NCBI GenBank assembly: GCA_003233255.1
Contig: QILH01000177.1
Coordinates: forward strand, 1 to 34,941
Reading direction: 5' to 3'
DNA length: 34,941 bases
Origin: Gammaproteobacteria bacterium
GTDB lineage: Bacteria > Pseudomonadota > Gammaproteobacteria > UBA6429 > Thiohalophilaceae
Shown here: in pieces, positions 9,020-16,947 of the stretch
Numbering within the stretch: the stretch's first letter is position 1
Layout of the letters: each line of letters begins with the position of its first letter
Position numbers and translations under genes: made by a program
The notes under the pieces: model-generated
What the model was told of the DNA's origin: nothing
Database searches by the model: none
Seen by the model: the letters and a program-made list of their open reading frames with translations, nothing else

Positions 9020-10483
9020 TCATTCTTCTTTTTTCTCGCGTGATAACAAGATTTTACTGTCCCAGAGCTCTCCCAGCATCAAATCCAGATCGGAATACAA
9101 TCTGGACAGCTCAATTTTTCTTGTTTTATAAAGCAAGCTACTTATAAATAGTGAGTTTTCATTGTCAATTAATTCATTAGTATTAGAGCGCCCGGTTTTA
9201 TATCGCTCAAAGGCTTCAATTAATTTCTCTTTTTCAACTTCCTGACGTTTTTTAATACTGTTAATCGACGTCTCACTACGTTGGATTTGCTCCATTAAAC
9301 TGTCAACAGTATAATCTATTTCCGTCTTGATTCGTTCAATTTCCTCTTCCGCCAACTCTTTTTGTAATACTTTTTGATAAAGTCCAGCATTGAATCCACG
9401 CTGATCGAATGAAAAACGATATTCTAATCTTGCCCCACCAGCCCATTCGTTATCAGAAACACTCCCAATTACGGTGTCACCAGAAGTGTTTCGCGCACCA
9501 ACTGATAGAACAAGATCCAGCTGATCCCGTTTAGCATCATTTGCTAGCATGATTTCTGATTCTGCCTGTTTTAATCGAGCATATTGAAACTGTAATTCAG
9601 GCGAAACCTGATACACTCGATCTAGAATATCTTTTCTGATTAGTTTTTTCTTAACTAATTTAATATCAGGAAATAATTCAACATTCGATTTCAGCCCTAT
9701 TAGCCGATTAAGTTCAGACCGCTGCCTGCTCCAGATCACCAAAAGATTATCTCGTTCAGCAATGCGCTCCAAATAAAGTGCATTTGCATCCAGAAAATCT
9801 TTTTTCTCGACCAGACCAAGTGATTTGTTTTTTTCGACATAACGAAGCAATCTTAATGATCTCTTAATCGATGCATTAGCATCTTCAATTCTCACAAGCG
9901 TAGAGGCTGCATCATAAAAGAGATTCGCAGTTTGGCTGATTAAAGCATCTGTCTGGTTTATTTTCTCGGCCAGGGTGCGTTCTAAACTCGCCTTTGCCAA
10001 TTCTAGCCCTTCACTGTAATTAGGGTTATCTTCACCTTGAGCTAGTGGTATACGATAATTTAAATCCAGGCTTGATCGCCTGGCGGGATTTAATAATGAG
10101 GGTATTATTGATGTATCGCTTTTTTCGTACGAATAATTGCCAGATACTCCAAAAGTCGAACCGGATTTATTCAAACTTGAAATATTGACATTAGCATCAA
10201 ATCGTTCATTCGGTATATTAAACGCAGATATGTCACGAGAAATTCCTGACTGAGCATTCAAAACCCAGCCTAACTGGCTCTCAATTTTCGAGAATTCCTG
10301 ACGTGCTTGTTCAACTTCCAGGCGAGCAACCTTTATGCTGGGATATTGTTTTAATATCTTATTAACCACATCATCCAGACTCAAGGTAATTTTCTGTCTG
10401 GCGTTCGTTTGTGATATAAGCATCCCCATCACAAGGAAAACTAAAAATATTTTGTTAAATAAAATGTTATGCATTATTTTCAC
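9020..10483 (-). CDS. TolC-family outer-membrane efflux protein
   Basis: A 487-residue outer-membrane channel protein, the exit duct of a tripartite efflux pump. It has an N-terminal signal peptide (positively charged start, hydrophobic core IFLVFLVMGMLI, likely cleavage after about residue 28). There is no cysteine at the cleavage site, so it is not a lipoprotein of the OprM/NodT kind. The mature part is rich in long amphipathic helices with two similar halves, ending in the second-half phrase 'ERYKTGRSNTNELIDNENSL' that is typical of TolC-type repeats. It overlaps the end of the tetR gene by 17 bases and is followed after four bases by the RND gene, so the three form one transcript. An internal ATG three codons later is an alternative start. 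The pump probably exports toxic or hydrophobic compounds sensed by the TetR protein; which ones is unknown. Confidence 0.9.
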   Translation of the reverse strand: MKIMHNILFNKIFLVFLVMGMLISQTNARQKITLSLDDVVNKILKQYPSIKVARLEVEQARQEFSKIESQLGWVLNAQSGISRDISAFNIPNERFDANVNISSLNKSGSTFGVSGNYSYEKSDTSIIPSLLNPARRSSLDLNYRIPLAQGEDNPNYSEGLELAKASLERTLAEKINQTDALISQTANLFYDAASTLVRIEDANASIKRSLRLLRYVEKNKSLGLVEKKDFLDANALYLERIAERDNLLVIWSRQRSELNRLIGLKSNVELFPDIKLVKKKLIRKDILDRVYQVSPELQFQYARLKQAESEIMLANDAKRDQLDLVLSVGARNTSGDTVIGSVSDNEWAGGARLEYRFSFDQRGFNAGLYQKVLQKELAEEEIERIKTEIDYTVDSLMEQIQRSETSINSIKKRQEVEKEKLIEAFERYKTGRSNTNELIDNENSLFISSLLYKTRKIELSRLYSDLDLMLGELWDSKILLSREKKEE

Positions 10484-11108
10484 TTATCCCATCGAAAAAT
10501 ACCTCAAGGTGCGACTTAATATAATTATCCGTGTCATATTTTTCGACATCAAATGGGGCTAAAGATTTTTCCCAGATGACAGCAAACATCATTGGCGCTA
10601 TTAATAATCGAGTCGTTACGATGGGATCTGACGGTTTAAACTCGCCCTGCTCGATACCGGTTGAAATACTCCTTTTAATAATATTTCTTGCTCGACTTAC
10701 CACTTTTTCGACATAAAATTCGGCCAATTCCGGAAAATTAGCCGCTTCTGATATTATCAGTTTTGGAATACCCGCCAATTTAGTTTTACCAATAACATTC
10801 CACCAGTTTAGAATTAACAAGGATAACAACTCACGTTGACTGCCACTAAACTCAGCCGCCTTTTGCTCTGCTTTTTCTATTTCGGGAATAATAATTTGCT
10901 GAACAACCGCCTGGAACAGGTCTTGTTTGCTGTCAAAATACAGGTAGACCGTTCCTTTCGAGACCCCCGCCAGTTTAGCGACCTCTTCTAAGCGAGTCGC
11001 ACTAAAGCCATTAGCGACAAATAACTCTAATGCCGCCTCAATAATTTCACCTGGGCGCGAAGCCTTGCGCCTCTGCCACCGGCTATTGTCTGTAGATTGC
11101 ATATTCAT
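10467..11108 (-). CDS. TetR/AcrR-family transcriptional repressor of the efflux operon
   Basis: A 213-residue regulator. Residues about 18-65 form the classic TetR DNA-binding domain: EIIEAALELFVANGFSATRL, then the helix-turn-helix EVAKLAGVSKGTVYLYFDSK with the usual LF at the end. The C-terminal ligand-binding part is all-helical and variable, as expected. It is the first gene of tetR-tolC-RND, overlapping tolC by 17 bases. A perfect 8+2+8 palindrome lies 12-29 bases upstream of its start and is the obvious operator, so it most likely represses its own operon until an inducer binds. A second ATG two codons in is also possible as start. The inducer cannot be predicted. Confidence 0.92.
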   Translation of the reverse strand: MNMQSTDNSRWQRRKASRPGEIIEAALELFVANGFSATRLEEVAKLAGVSKGTVYLYFDSKQDLFQAVVQQIIIPEIEKAEQKAAEFSGSQRELLSLLILNWWNVIGKTKLAGIPKLIISEAANFPELAEFYVEKVVSRARNIIKRSISTGIEQGEFKPSDPIVTTRLLIAPMMFAVIWEKSLAPFDVEKYDTDNYIKSHLEVFFDGISENNA

Positions 11109-11119
11109 ACATTCATTAG

Positions 11120-11137
11120 TAACTGACTGGTCAGTTA
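11120..11137. promoter_or_regulatory. Palindromic operator, probably for the TetR repressor
   Basis: TAACTGAC-TG-GTCAGTTA, a perfect palindrome with two central bases, lying 12-29 bases before the tetR ATG. Size, symmetry and position fit operators of TetR/AcrR repressors that control their own promoter. The surrounding AT-rich DNA (TTGAAA at 11150-11155 read on the minus strand, then TATTAAT-like sequence) could hold the promoter. Binding is inferred, not shown. Confidence 0.7.
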
Positions 11138-11433
11138 TTAATATACTAATTTCAATGGGATTGCAACTAATTTACCTGAACGCGGGATAAGAGATAACCG
11201 AAACGGTTATCCTGAAAGCGGCTTCTGCATCCTGATGAGATGTTGAAGTTATAAACGAAAACGGGAGCCTTCGTAATCACTCCACATGTTTAGCACTGCT
11301 GGAACCACTGCGCGTTTTGAACAGCATTCCCTCCGCTTCGCTACGGTTAGGATGACCGCATAAATATTGGATGAAGGAATCTTCCTGATTACTCTCTTAA
11401 ACCGAGTTCAGGTTAATTTAAATAATTACATTA
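11138..11433. other. Non-coding stretch between tetR and the signalling operon
   Basis: With the operator just described, this gives about 325 bases without a gene. It holds the tetR promoter side and, at 11334-11361, one copy of a dispersed 28-base repeat seen again at 31140-31167. Near 11372-11384 there is a short near-palindrome (GAAGGAATCTTCC). No open frame with a ribosome binding site was found. Confidence 0.5.
11334..11361. repeat. Dispersed intergenic repeat, copy A
   Basis: A 28-base stretch starting CGCTTCGCT and ending with GATGACCG-x-AT that matches 31140-31167 at 23 of 28 positions by hand alignment. Both copies lie in gene-free DNA. The pattern resembles the short dispersed repeats found between genes in many proteobacteria. 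Only two copies are in this window, so genome-wide copy number is unknown. Confidence 0.45.
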
Positions 11434-13173
11434 TCAAGCAGCAAGTGTCCAGTGAAATGCAGCATGAACTCTGTTTCCAGTATCACTAAAATGTAACGAC
11501 TCACAAATCATATTAACCATAAAGATGCCTCGTCCATGTTTACTGTTTGATAGCTGAAGATGATCCTGGATAGTTCGGCTATCAAATCCTTTTCCACTAT
11601 CTTCAATAATTACTTCAAGCACGCCCCCATCTGCTGTGCCCGTATGTTCTACAACTAGTTTTATGTTGCCTTTCTGAAGTTTTCCCAGGCGAGATTGTCT
11701 TTCATTCATATATACAGAAAACCCTTTTGCAGCCTGCTTGAACCCAGAATCCAGTTCTAATAGGCCATGATCGAGCGCATTAACAAATAATTCACGAATA
11801 ATAATAAAGATGCTTTGTTTATATTTGTTTAATTTTTGCATTTCCATAATAGTTTGTATTACATTAGGAATGGGATCAAGTACTTTTAAAATATTCACAC
11901 CAAAATCATACTCTATTTTCCAGCTTGAATCTAATAAGGGTTGGATATCAACACTGTCCGTTCTTGCTGCAATAGGTTTATCAATTCCAGTAAAATCAAT
12001 TTCAAATATCGACACGTCGTCCAATTGGTTCTCCCCTCCCGCAAACTTCACCAAATTTAATTGTAACGAATCTATAAGCCATTCACTTCTGCAATTATTC
12101 AAATAATTGACAACTCGATCAATACCGTATAATTCCTTATCTTTGTTTCGTGTTTCGATTACACCATCGGTGAACAATAACAAACGATCGCCGCTATTAA
12201 CATGATATCGCTCTACGGTGTCTGACAGATTGATTACATTGGAAATTCCCAGCGGATAATTGTTTGAAGAAAATCTTTCCGTTACTCTCTTGCTATTATT
12301 GTTGTAAACGAGCACGTCTGGCAAACCTGCATTCCATATCGATAGTTTCTCTGATTTTTTATCAAACGCAATAAAACACAGCGCCAAAAACAATCCCCGG
12401 GGCAATATTCTTAGCATTTTAGTGTTCATTTCCTGTAATATTTCAGCTACATCAAAACCTTTTGCCGTCATCTCATAAAAAATATCCGCTGCAGGAATAG
12501 CGCCGATTGCAGCCGAAATGCCATGCCCGGTAAAATCACCCAACATAATATGCAACTCTCCACTAGGTCGGTAGGCCGCTAATAATATATCCCCATTAAA
12601 GACAGATACGGGTGACAAGGAATATTTTACTGCGGGTGACATCAATACATCACTGTGCATAACTTTTTCAAATACCTTGTTCGCGACGTCATAATTTTGT
12701 TTTAGCTGCGCATTATGGTACTCAAGTTCTTGTCGCTGTAAATTATTGTCCTGGTATAGCGATGAAAGCGAAATAAACGTGTTTATTTTTGAGGCGAGAA
12801 CCGTTTTATCAAAAGGCTTGCTGACTATATCAATACCGCCGCTTTCATAGCACCGAACCTTGGAATCTATTGTCTCAAGTGACGTCAAAAATAATATAGG
12901 AACAAATTCATCTTTCGCCAACTGGCCGATTCTATTAGAAACCTCGTAGCCATCCATACCCTCCATCAATATATCCACGATCACCATGTCCGGTTTTTCT
13001 TTAGCGAAAATATCCAAAGCAGATAACCCATTTGTCGCGATTAATACCTGATACCCTTCACTTTTCACTATTTCGGCAGCAATATTCAAATCCACAACAT
13101 TATCATCGATAACCAGGATTTTCTGACGACTCACAGCATCGTCATTAAGAGTATTAGTTTTATTAAGCTTCAT
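11434..13173 (-). CDS. Response regulator / PP2C phosphatase / anti-sigma kinase fusion (HsbR-like)
   Basis: A 579-residue three-domain protein. Residues about 17-135 are a receiver domain with acidic pair DD at 23-24, phospho-acceptor Asp67 in VIVDIL and the conserved Lys in SKPFD. Residues about 190-390 are a SpoIIE/RsbU-type PP2C phosphatase with DFTGHG and FTDGVIE metal-binding motifs. The C-terminal 130 residues are a GHKL ATPase of the RsbW type: N box RELFVNALDHG, G1 box EDSGKGFD and a later GRGIFMV. All three are intact. This order matches HsbR of Pseudomonas aeruginosa, which works with the STAS protein HsbA in partner switching: the phosphatase dephosphorylates and the kinase phosphorylates the antagonist. 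The STAS gene lies two bases upstream, so the pair is clear. The output here (sigma factor, FlgM, cyclase) is not encoded nearby. Confidence 0.9.
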   Translation of the reverse strand: MKLNKTNTLNDDAVSRQKILVIDDNVVDLNIAAEIVKSEGYQVLIATNGLSALDIFAKEKPDMVIVDILMEGMDGYEVSNRIGQLAKDEFVPILFLTSLETIDSKVRCYESGGIDIVSKPFDKTVLASKINTFISLSSLYQDNNLQRQELEYHNAQLKQNYDVANKVFEKVMHSDVLMSPAVKYSLSPVSVFNGDILLAAYRPSGELHIMLGDFTGHGISAAIGAIPAADIFYEMTAKGFDVAEILQEMNTKMLRILPRGLFLALCFIAFDKKSEKLSIWNAGLPDVLVYNNNSKRVTERFSSNNYPLGISNVINLSDTVERYHVNSGDRLLLFTDGVIETRNKDKELYGIDRVVNYLNNCRSEWLIDSLQLNLVKFAGGENQLDDVSIFEIDFTGIDKPIAARTDSVDIQPLLDSSWKIEYDFGVNILKVLDPIPNVIQTIMEMQKLNKYKQSIFIIIRELFVNALDHGLLELDSGFKQAAKGFSVYMNERQSRLGKLQKGNIKLVVEHTGTADGGVLEVIIEDSGKGFDSRTIQDHLQLSNSKHGRGIFMVNMICESLHFSDTGNRVHAAFHWTLAA

Positions 13174-13175
13174 TA

Positions 13176-13481
13176 TTACGGAATATTAAAAATCCGTCCA
13201 AACTGAAGCATTAAAAATGATTTTTTAATGGCCTCGTTAGCGTTGTCAATAAGTATATCGGCTGCATCACCTCCGACGTAATCACGAAAAACCAGCAACA
13301 TGCCAAATGCCGCACTGTCCATATATTCTGTGCCTCTTAAATCCAGAACGTATTTTTTAAAAGTCTGACCTTCACCTTCATAAGCCTCTCGAAATTCACT
13401 TTGGATTGATAAATCAAACACCTCACCGATCTTGATCGTCATCATGCTTTCATCTGTTGATATTTGTTTTTGCAATCCCAT
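13176..13481 (-). CDS. STAS-domain anti-sigma factor antagonist (HsbA/SpoIIAA-like)
   Basis: A 101-residue single STAS domain. The key motif is YMDSAAFGML, in which Ser56 is the residue phosphorylated in SpoIIAA/RsbV-type antagonists. The strand before it reads KKYVLDLRGTEY, typical of the fold. It lies between the MCP-like gene (25 bases before it) and the receiver/PP2C/HATPase fusion (two bases after it). It is thus the expected substrate of both activities of that fusion, being phosphorylated by the HATPase and dephosphorylated by the PP2C domain. By analogy with HsbA, its state could switch between motile and attached growth; that link is inference. Confidence 0.88.
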   Translation of the reverse strand: MGLQKQISTDESMMTIKIGEVFDLSIQSEFREAYEGEGQTFKKYVLDLRGTEYMDSAAFGMLLVFRDYVGGDAADILIDNANEAIKKSFLMLQFGRIFNIP

Positions 13482-13506
13482 GTCATTACCTCTTAATTAA
13501 TAGCCG

Positions 13507-14718
13507 TCAAAATAAATCAACATCGCCTTCGCCCATTGAACCTTGTTGTACCGGTTTGTGCACCTCGGCAGACAGCTCTTCTACCACGCTGGATAGTTTA
13601 TCTTTTAGATCAATCATTGACTTATCTTCTGACTCTAGAGACGATTCAACAATATCTGAAATATCTTTCAGTCGTACAGCCACAACCTCCATCGCCGTTT
13701 TGATATGCCCGACAAGTTGCCCCGCTATATCTTCAAACTGTAAGGATCGGATCGCTTTTGCAACCGATGCGTTTATTTGATCTGATAGAATAGAAACTGA
13801 ACTCATATTCGCTTCAACCAGCTCGTCCATCTTTTTTACAGAGGACAGCAGCGAGTCAACTTTTGTTTTTGATGACAAATGCACATTCATATCTTTTGCC
13901 GCCATGTCATGAATAATTACCCGCGCATCTGTAATCGTATCCCGTGCAGAATAGACCTGCGATCGAATGTTATCATTCAATTCACGCGAACGAATGGATA
14001 AGTTACGTACCTCGTCGGCCACCACAGAGAACCCCCTTCCTGCTTCACCTGCCCGTGCAGCTTCTATAGCGGCATTTAATGCCAGCAAATTTGTTTGATC
14101 CGCTATCGCCTTAATATCTTCTAGTAAGTCAAATATCCCATCCATTTTTTTAACCATGTCATCCATTTTATGCACGATCAAAATACCCTGCTTGCTTACA
14201 TCAACAATAATATTGATAAAAAATTCCATGGTTTCGGATATGGTTTTACAAAACTCGGCAATATTGAGTCCGGACTGTTCATCTGAATCTGGGTCAGAAG
14301 AGGACTCTACGGTGGATAACACAACCTGTTTTTGTTTTAAACTCAATTCATTAAGCTCTTTAAAACTTAATGATAAAGTGCCAACTGCATCAGACAATAC
14401 AGAATCAAGCTGCCCTAAATTTGAGGTATTGCGGGTTAGATTTGTGCTTAATGCACTGCAAAATAACGAAAATATATGTTCAATCGATGGTGGATCAATT
14501 TCATTTGGCGAAAATATTTCCTGTTGCGTCACCATTGGCCGTTGCCTGGCACTGTAAAGCAAACCGGCCCAGGCTAGTATCGGAATAACAAACAAGATGA
14601 GTGTAATAAATTTGGATTCAGCGTTTGAAATCAGGATGCTTCCGCAAACAATCGTCAAAACAACCACCAGCCCGTACCAGAAGGCATTATTTTTACTAGC
14701 GTGTTGTTTTAGTTCCAT
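13507..14718 (-). CDS. Methyl-accepting chemotaxis-type signalling protein without a periplasmic sensor
   Basis: A 403-residue membrane protein. Two hydrophobic helices lie at about 13-30 and 36-56, joined by only about six residues (SNAESK), so no ligand-binding domain faces the periplasm, and there is no HAMP. The cytoplasmic part contains the MCP signalling hairpin with the hallmark tip DQTNLLALNAAIEAARAGEAGRGFSV followed by VADEVRNLS. The tip is the site that contacts CheW and CheA. After the hairpin comes QFEDIAGQLVGHI, a phrase also seen in chemotaxis-related coiled coils. The gene begins an operon with the STAS antagonist and the receiver/PP2C/HATPase fusion, hinting that this receptor feeds, or is fed by, the partner switch instead of flagellar chemotaxis alone. 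Input may be cytoplasmic or membrane state. No cheA or cheW is present in the window. Confidence 0.88.
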   Translation of the reverse strand: MELKQHASKNNAFWYGLVVVLTIVCGSILISNAESKFITLILFVIPILAWAGLLYSARQRPMVTQQEIFSPNEIDPPSIEHIFSLFCSALSTNLTRNTSNLGQLDSVLSDAVGTLSLSFKELNELSLKQKQVVLSTVESSSDPDSDEQSGLNIAEFCKTISETMEFFINIIVDVSKQGILIVHKMDDMVKKMDGIFDLLEDIKAIADQTNLLALNAAIEAARAGEAGRGFSVVADEVRNLSIRSRELNDNIRSQVYSARDTITDARVIIHDMAAKDMNVHLSSKTKVDSLLSSVKKMDELVEANMSSVSILSDQINASVAKAIRSLQFEDIAGQLVGHIKTAMEVVAVRLKDISDIVESSLESEDKSMIDLKDKLSSVVEELSAEVHKPVQQGSMGEGDVDLF

Positions 14719-14888
14719 GAAATCGCGCTTCCTGACATTCAGGTTTGGGTATCGGCGCAGAAATTCAACTCTTAAATATTTATGTTTATCATATTTAGAA
14801 AAATGTTTTCCATTTTTAGGAAGTTGTTTTGGGGACCAAAATAAAAGAATGGGGATAGTTAAAGGGTATATTTGGTCGACAATCAGGA

Positions 14889-14920
14889 TTGCCCTGATCT
14901 GTTTAAGCTGATCAGGGCAA
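14889..14920. terminator. Perfect 11-bp stem-loop downstream of typA
   Basis: TTGCCCTGATC and GATCAGGGCAA form a perfect 11-base-pair stem with a 10-base loop, 30 bases after the typA stop and upstream of the MCP gene. Position and strength suit a transcription terminator for typA, but the T run expected after the stem on the minus strand is poor, so it may instead be an mRNA end-protecting hairpin. Confidence 0.5.
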
Positions 14921-14949
14921 ACATGTAAAACTACTACAAATTACAGGTG

Positions 14950-16757
14950 TTAACTGGCTTCTCGTGAAGCTCGTTTGCGCTCATGTTCCTTCAGGAATTT
15001 CTTACGAATACGGATGCTGTTCGGCGTCACTTCAACCAGCTCGTCATCATCAATGAATTCCAGCGCCTGTTCCAGGGTTAATTTTATCGGAGGAGTGAGA
15101 ACAATGTTTTCATCGGTACCTGCCGCTCGTATGTTGGTAAGCTGTTTCGCTTTTAGCGGATTAACCACTAAATCATTATCCCGCGAATGGATGCCCACGA
15201 TCATACCTTCATAGATTTCGGTACCCGGCCCAAGGATTAAACGTCCTCGTTCCTGTAAATTAAACAATGCAAAACCCAGTGATTTTCCAGTACCGTTCGA
15301 TATCATGACACCGTTGTTACGCTGCCCGTAATAGCCTTTTTTAATCGGGCCATATCGGTCAAAAATAGTATAAATTAAGCACGTAAAAATTCGGTTCGAA
15401 AACCAATCAGACCGCGCGCCGGCATAATGTAATCGACCTTAACTCGTCCTTTGCCATCCGGCTCGATGTTCTGCAGGTCACCACCACGCTGACTTAATTT
15501 CTCAATTATCGTCCCCTGATGCTCCGTTTCAACATCAACCGTAACCTGTTCGTAGGGTTCGCATAACTCGCCGTCTATTTCTTTGATAATAACTTCAGGA
15601 CGGGAAACGCCCAGTTCGTAGCCTTCACGGCGCATGTTTTCAATCAGAATAGAGAGATGTAACTCGCCACGACCTGATACTTTTAGCTTGTCTGGATCTT
15701 CCGTATCCTCCACTCGCAGGGCAACGTTATGAATTAATTCACGTTCAAGTCGCTCGCGAACCTGTCTGGAGGTAACAAATTTACCGTCTTTACCCGCAAA
15801 TGGAGAGGTATTTACCTGAAAGGTCATGGAGATGGTCGGTTCATCCACCGTTAAGGGCGGTAACATCTCAATGTGAGATGGATCACATAAGGTATCGGAA
15901 ATGTTTAATGGATCAATACCGGTGAAAGCAACAATATCACCAGCTTGAGCATCGGCTACATCAATCCGTTCAAGACCCGAAAAGCCCGACAATTGTAAAA
16001 CCCGTCCATTTCGAGTTTTCCCATCACGATCCATAATCGCAACCGGCGAATTCGCCTTGATCCTGCCACGGTTGATTCGACCGACCCCAATAACACCAAC
16101 ATAGCTATTATAATCCAGTGCCGTTACCTGCATCTGAAACGAACCATCAACATCAACGTCTGGCGCACTGACCTGTGAAATAATGGTTTCAAATAATGGC
16201 GTCATATCACCTTCATGCACGTCCGAATCCAGTCCTGCATAGCCACCTAAGGCTGAGGCATACACCACAGGAAAATCAAGCTGTTCATCGGTTGCGCCGA
16301 GACGATCAAAGAGATCAAAGGTTTGATCAACGACCCAGTCAGCACGAGCACTGGGACGGTCTATTTTGTTGACAACGACAATCGGTTTCAGGCCCAGTGC
16401 AAAAGCCTTCTGAGTTACAAAACGTGTTTGTGGCATCGGCCCGTCAACGGCATCAACCAGCAGCAAAACTGAATCAACCATCGACAGGACGCGTTCGACT
16501 TCACCACCAAAATCAGCATGTCCCGGCGTATCAACGATATTGATATGATAATCCTGCCAGTCCAGAGCCGTGTTTTTGGCTAGAATAGTAATACCGCGTT
16601 CTTTTTCCAGATCGTTCGAATCCATTACACGCTCAGGCGCATCAGCCCGCTCCCCAAGAGTGCCGGATTGCTGCAAAAGTTGATCAACGAGCGTTGTTTT
16701 TCCATGATCAACGTGCGCGATGATGGCGATGTTTCTGAGTTTATCGGTTGTGTGCAT
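14950..16757 (-). pseudogene. typA: typA/bipA ribosome-associated GTPase, interrupted by a net 16-nt deletion
   Basis: TypA/BipA is a translational GTPase related to EF-G that binds ribosomes and helps 50S assembly and growth in cold or stress. The first frame (15375-16757, 460 codons) has a complete G domain (AHVDHGKTTL, DTPGHADF, NKIDRP) and domains II and III, and runs to GLIGFRTEFLRA, then stop. The remainder lies in another frame: LIYTIFDRYGPIKKG (from about 15375 down), then the stretch from 15306 to 14950 that encodes the whole conserved C-terminal domain ending in KRASREAS. Compared with E. coli TypA, the five residues TSGTG between these parts are missing, plus one further base. Joined, the two parts would give the usual length of about 600. 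Either the gene is truly inactivated and would give a product without its C-terminal domain, or the read/assembly lost 16 bases. Everything else is well conserved, arguing for a recent event or an error. Confidence 0.85.
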
Positions 16758-16785
16758 CTATTTTGTCCAAATCTATGTCCATAAA

Positions 16786-16817
16786 AAAACGGGCTCACTA
16801 TAATATGAACCCGTTTT
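16786..16817 (-). terminator. Rho-independent terminator after the guanidine/urea operon
   Basis: AAAACGGGCTC (16786-16796) and GAACCCGTTTT (16807-16817) form a stem of 11 pairs including one G-T, with a 10-base loop. Read on the minus strand the stem is followed by a run of T. It lies 130 bases after the allophanate hydrolase stop, before typA on the same strand, so it ends the operon and separates the two transcripts. Confidence 0.72.
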
Positions 16818-16947
16818 ACAAATTAATTGGGAGCGATGGCCATTAATTAGATTAGGTAATCGCTCTAACTATTTGATATTCATACCTATTAAAATAATAA
16901 CTTGGATATGAACCGGCGCAAGTCTAGCATATTCTCGACTTGAATAG

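Noticed and set aside
14889..14920. CRISPR repeat or attachment site
   Set aside because: The 11-base perfect inverted repeat is single, with no spacer array, integrase or tRNA nearby; a terminator-like hairpin is the simpler reading.
15307..15380. Programmed frameshift in typA
   Set aside because: A slippery site would not explain the missing five conserved codons; a real 16-base deletion or an assembly fault fits better.
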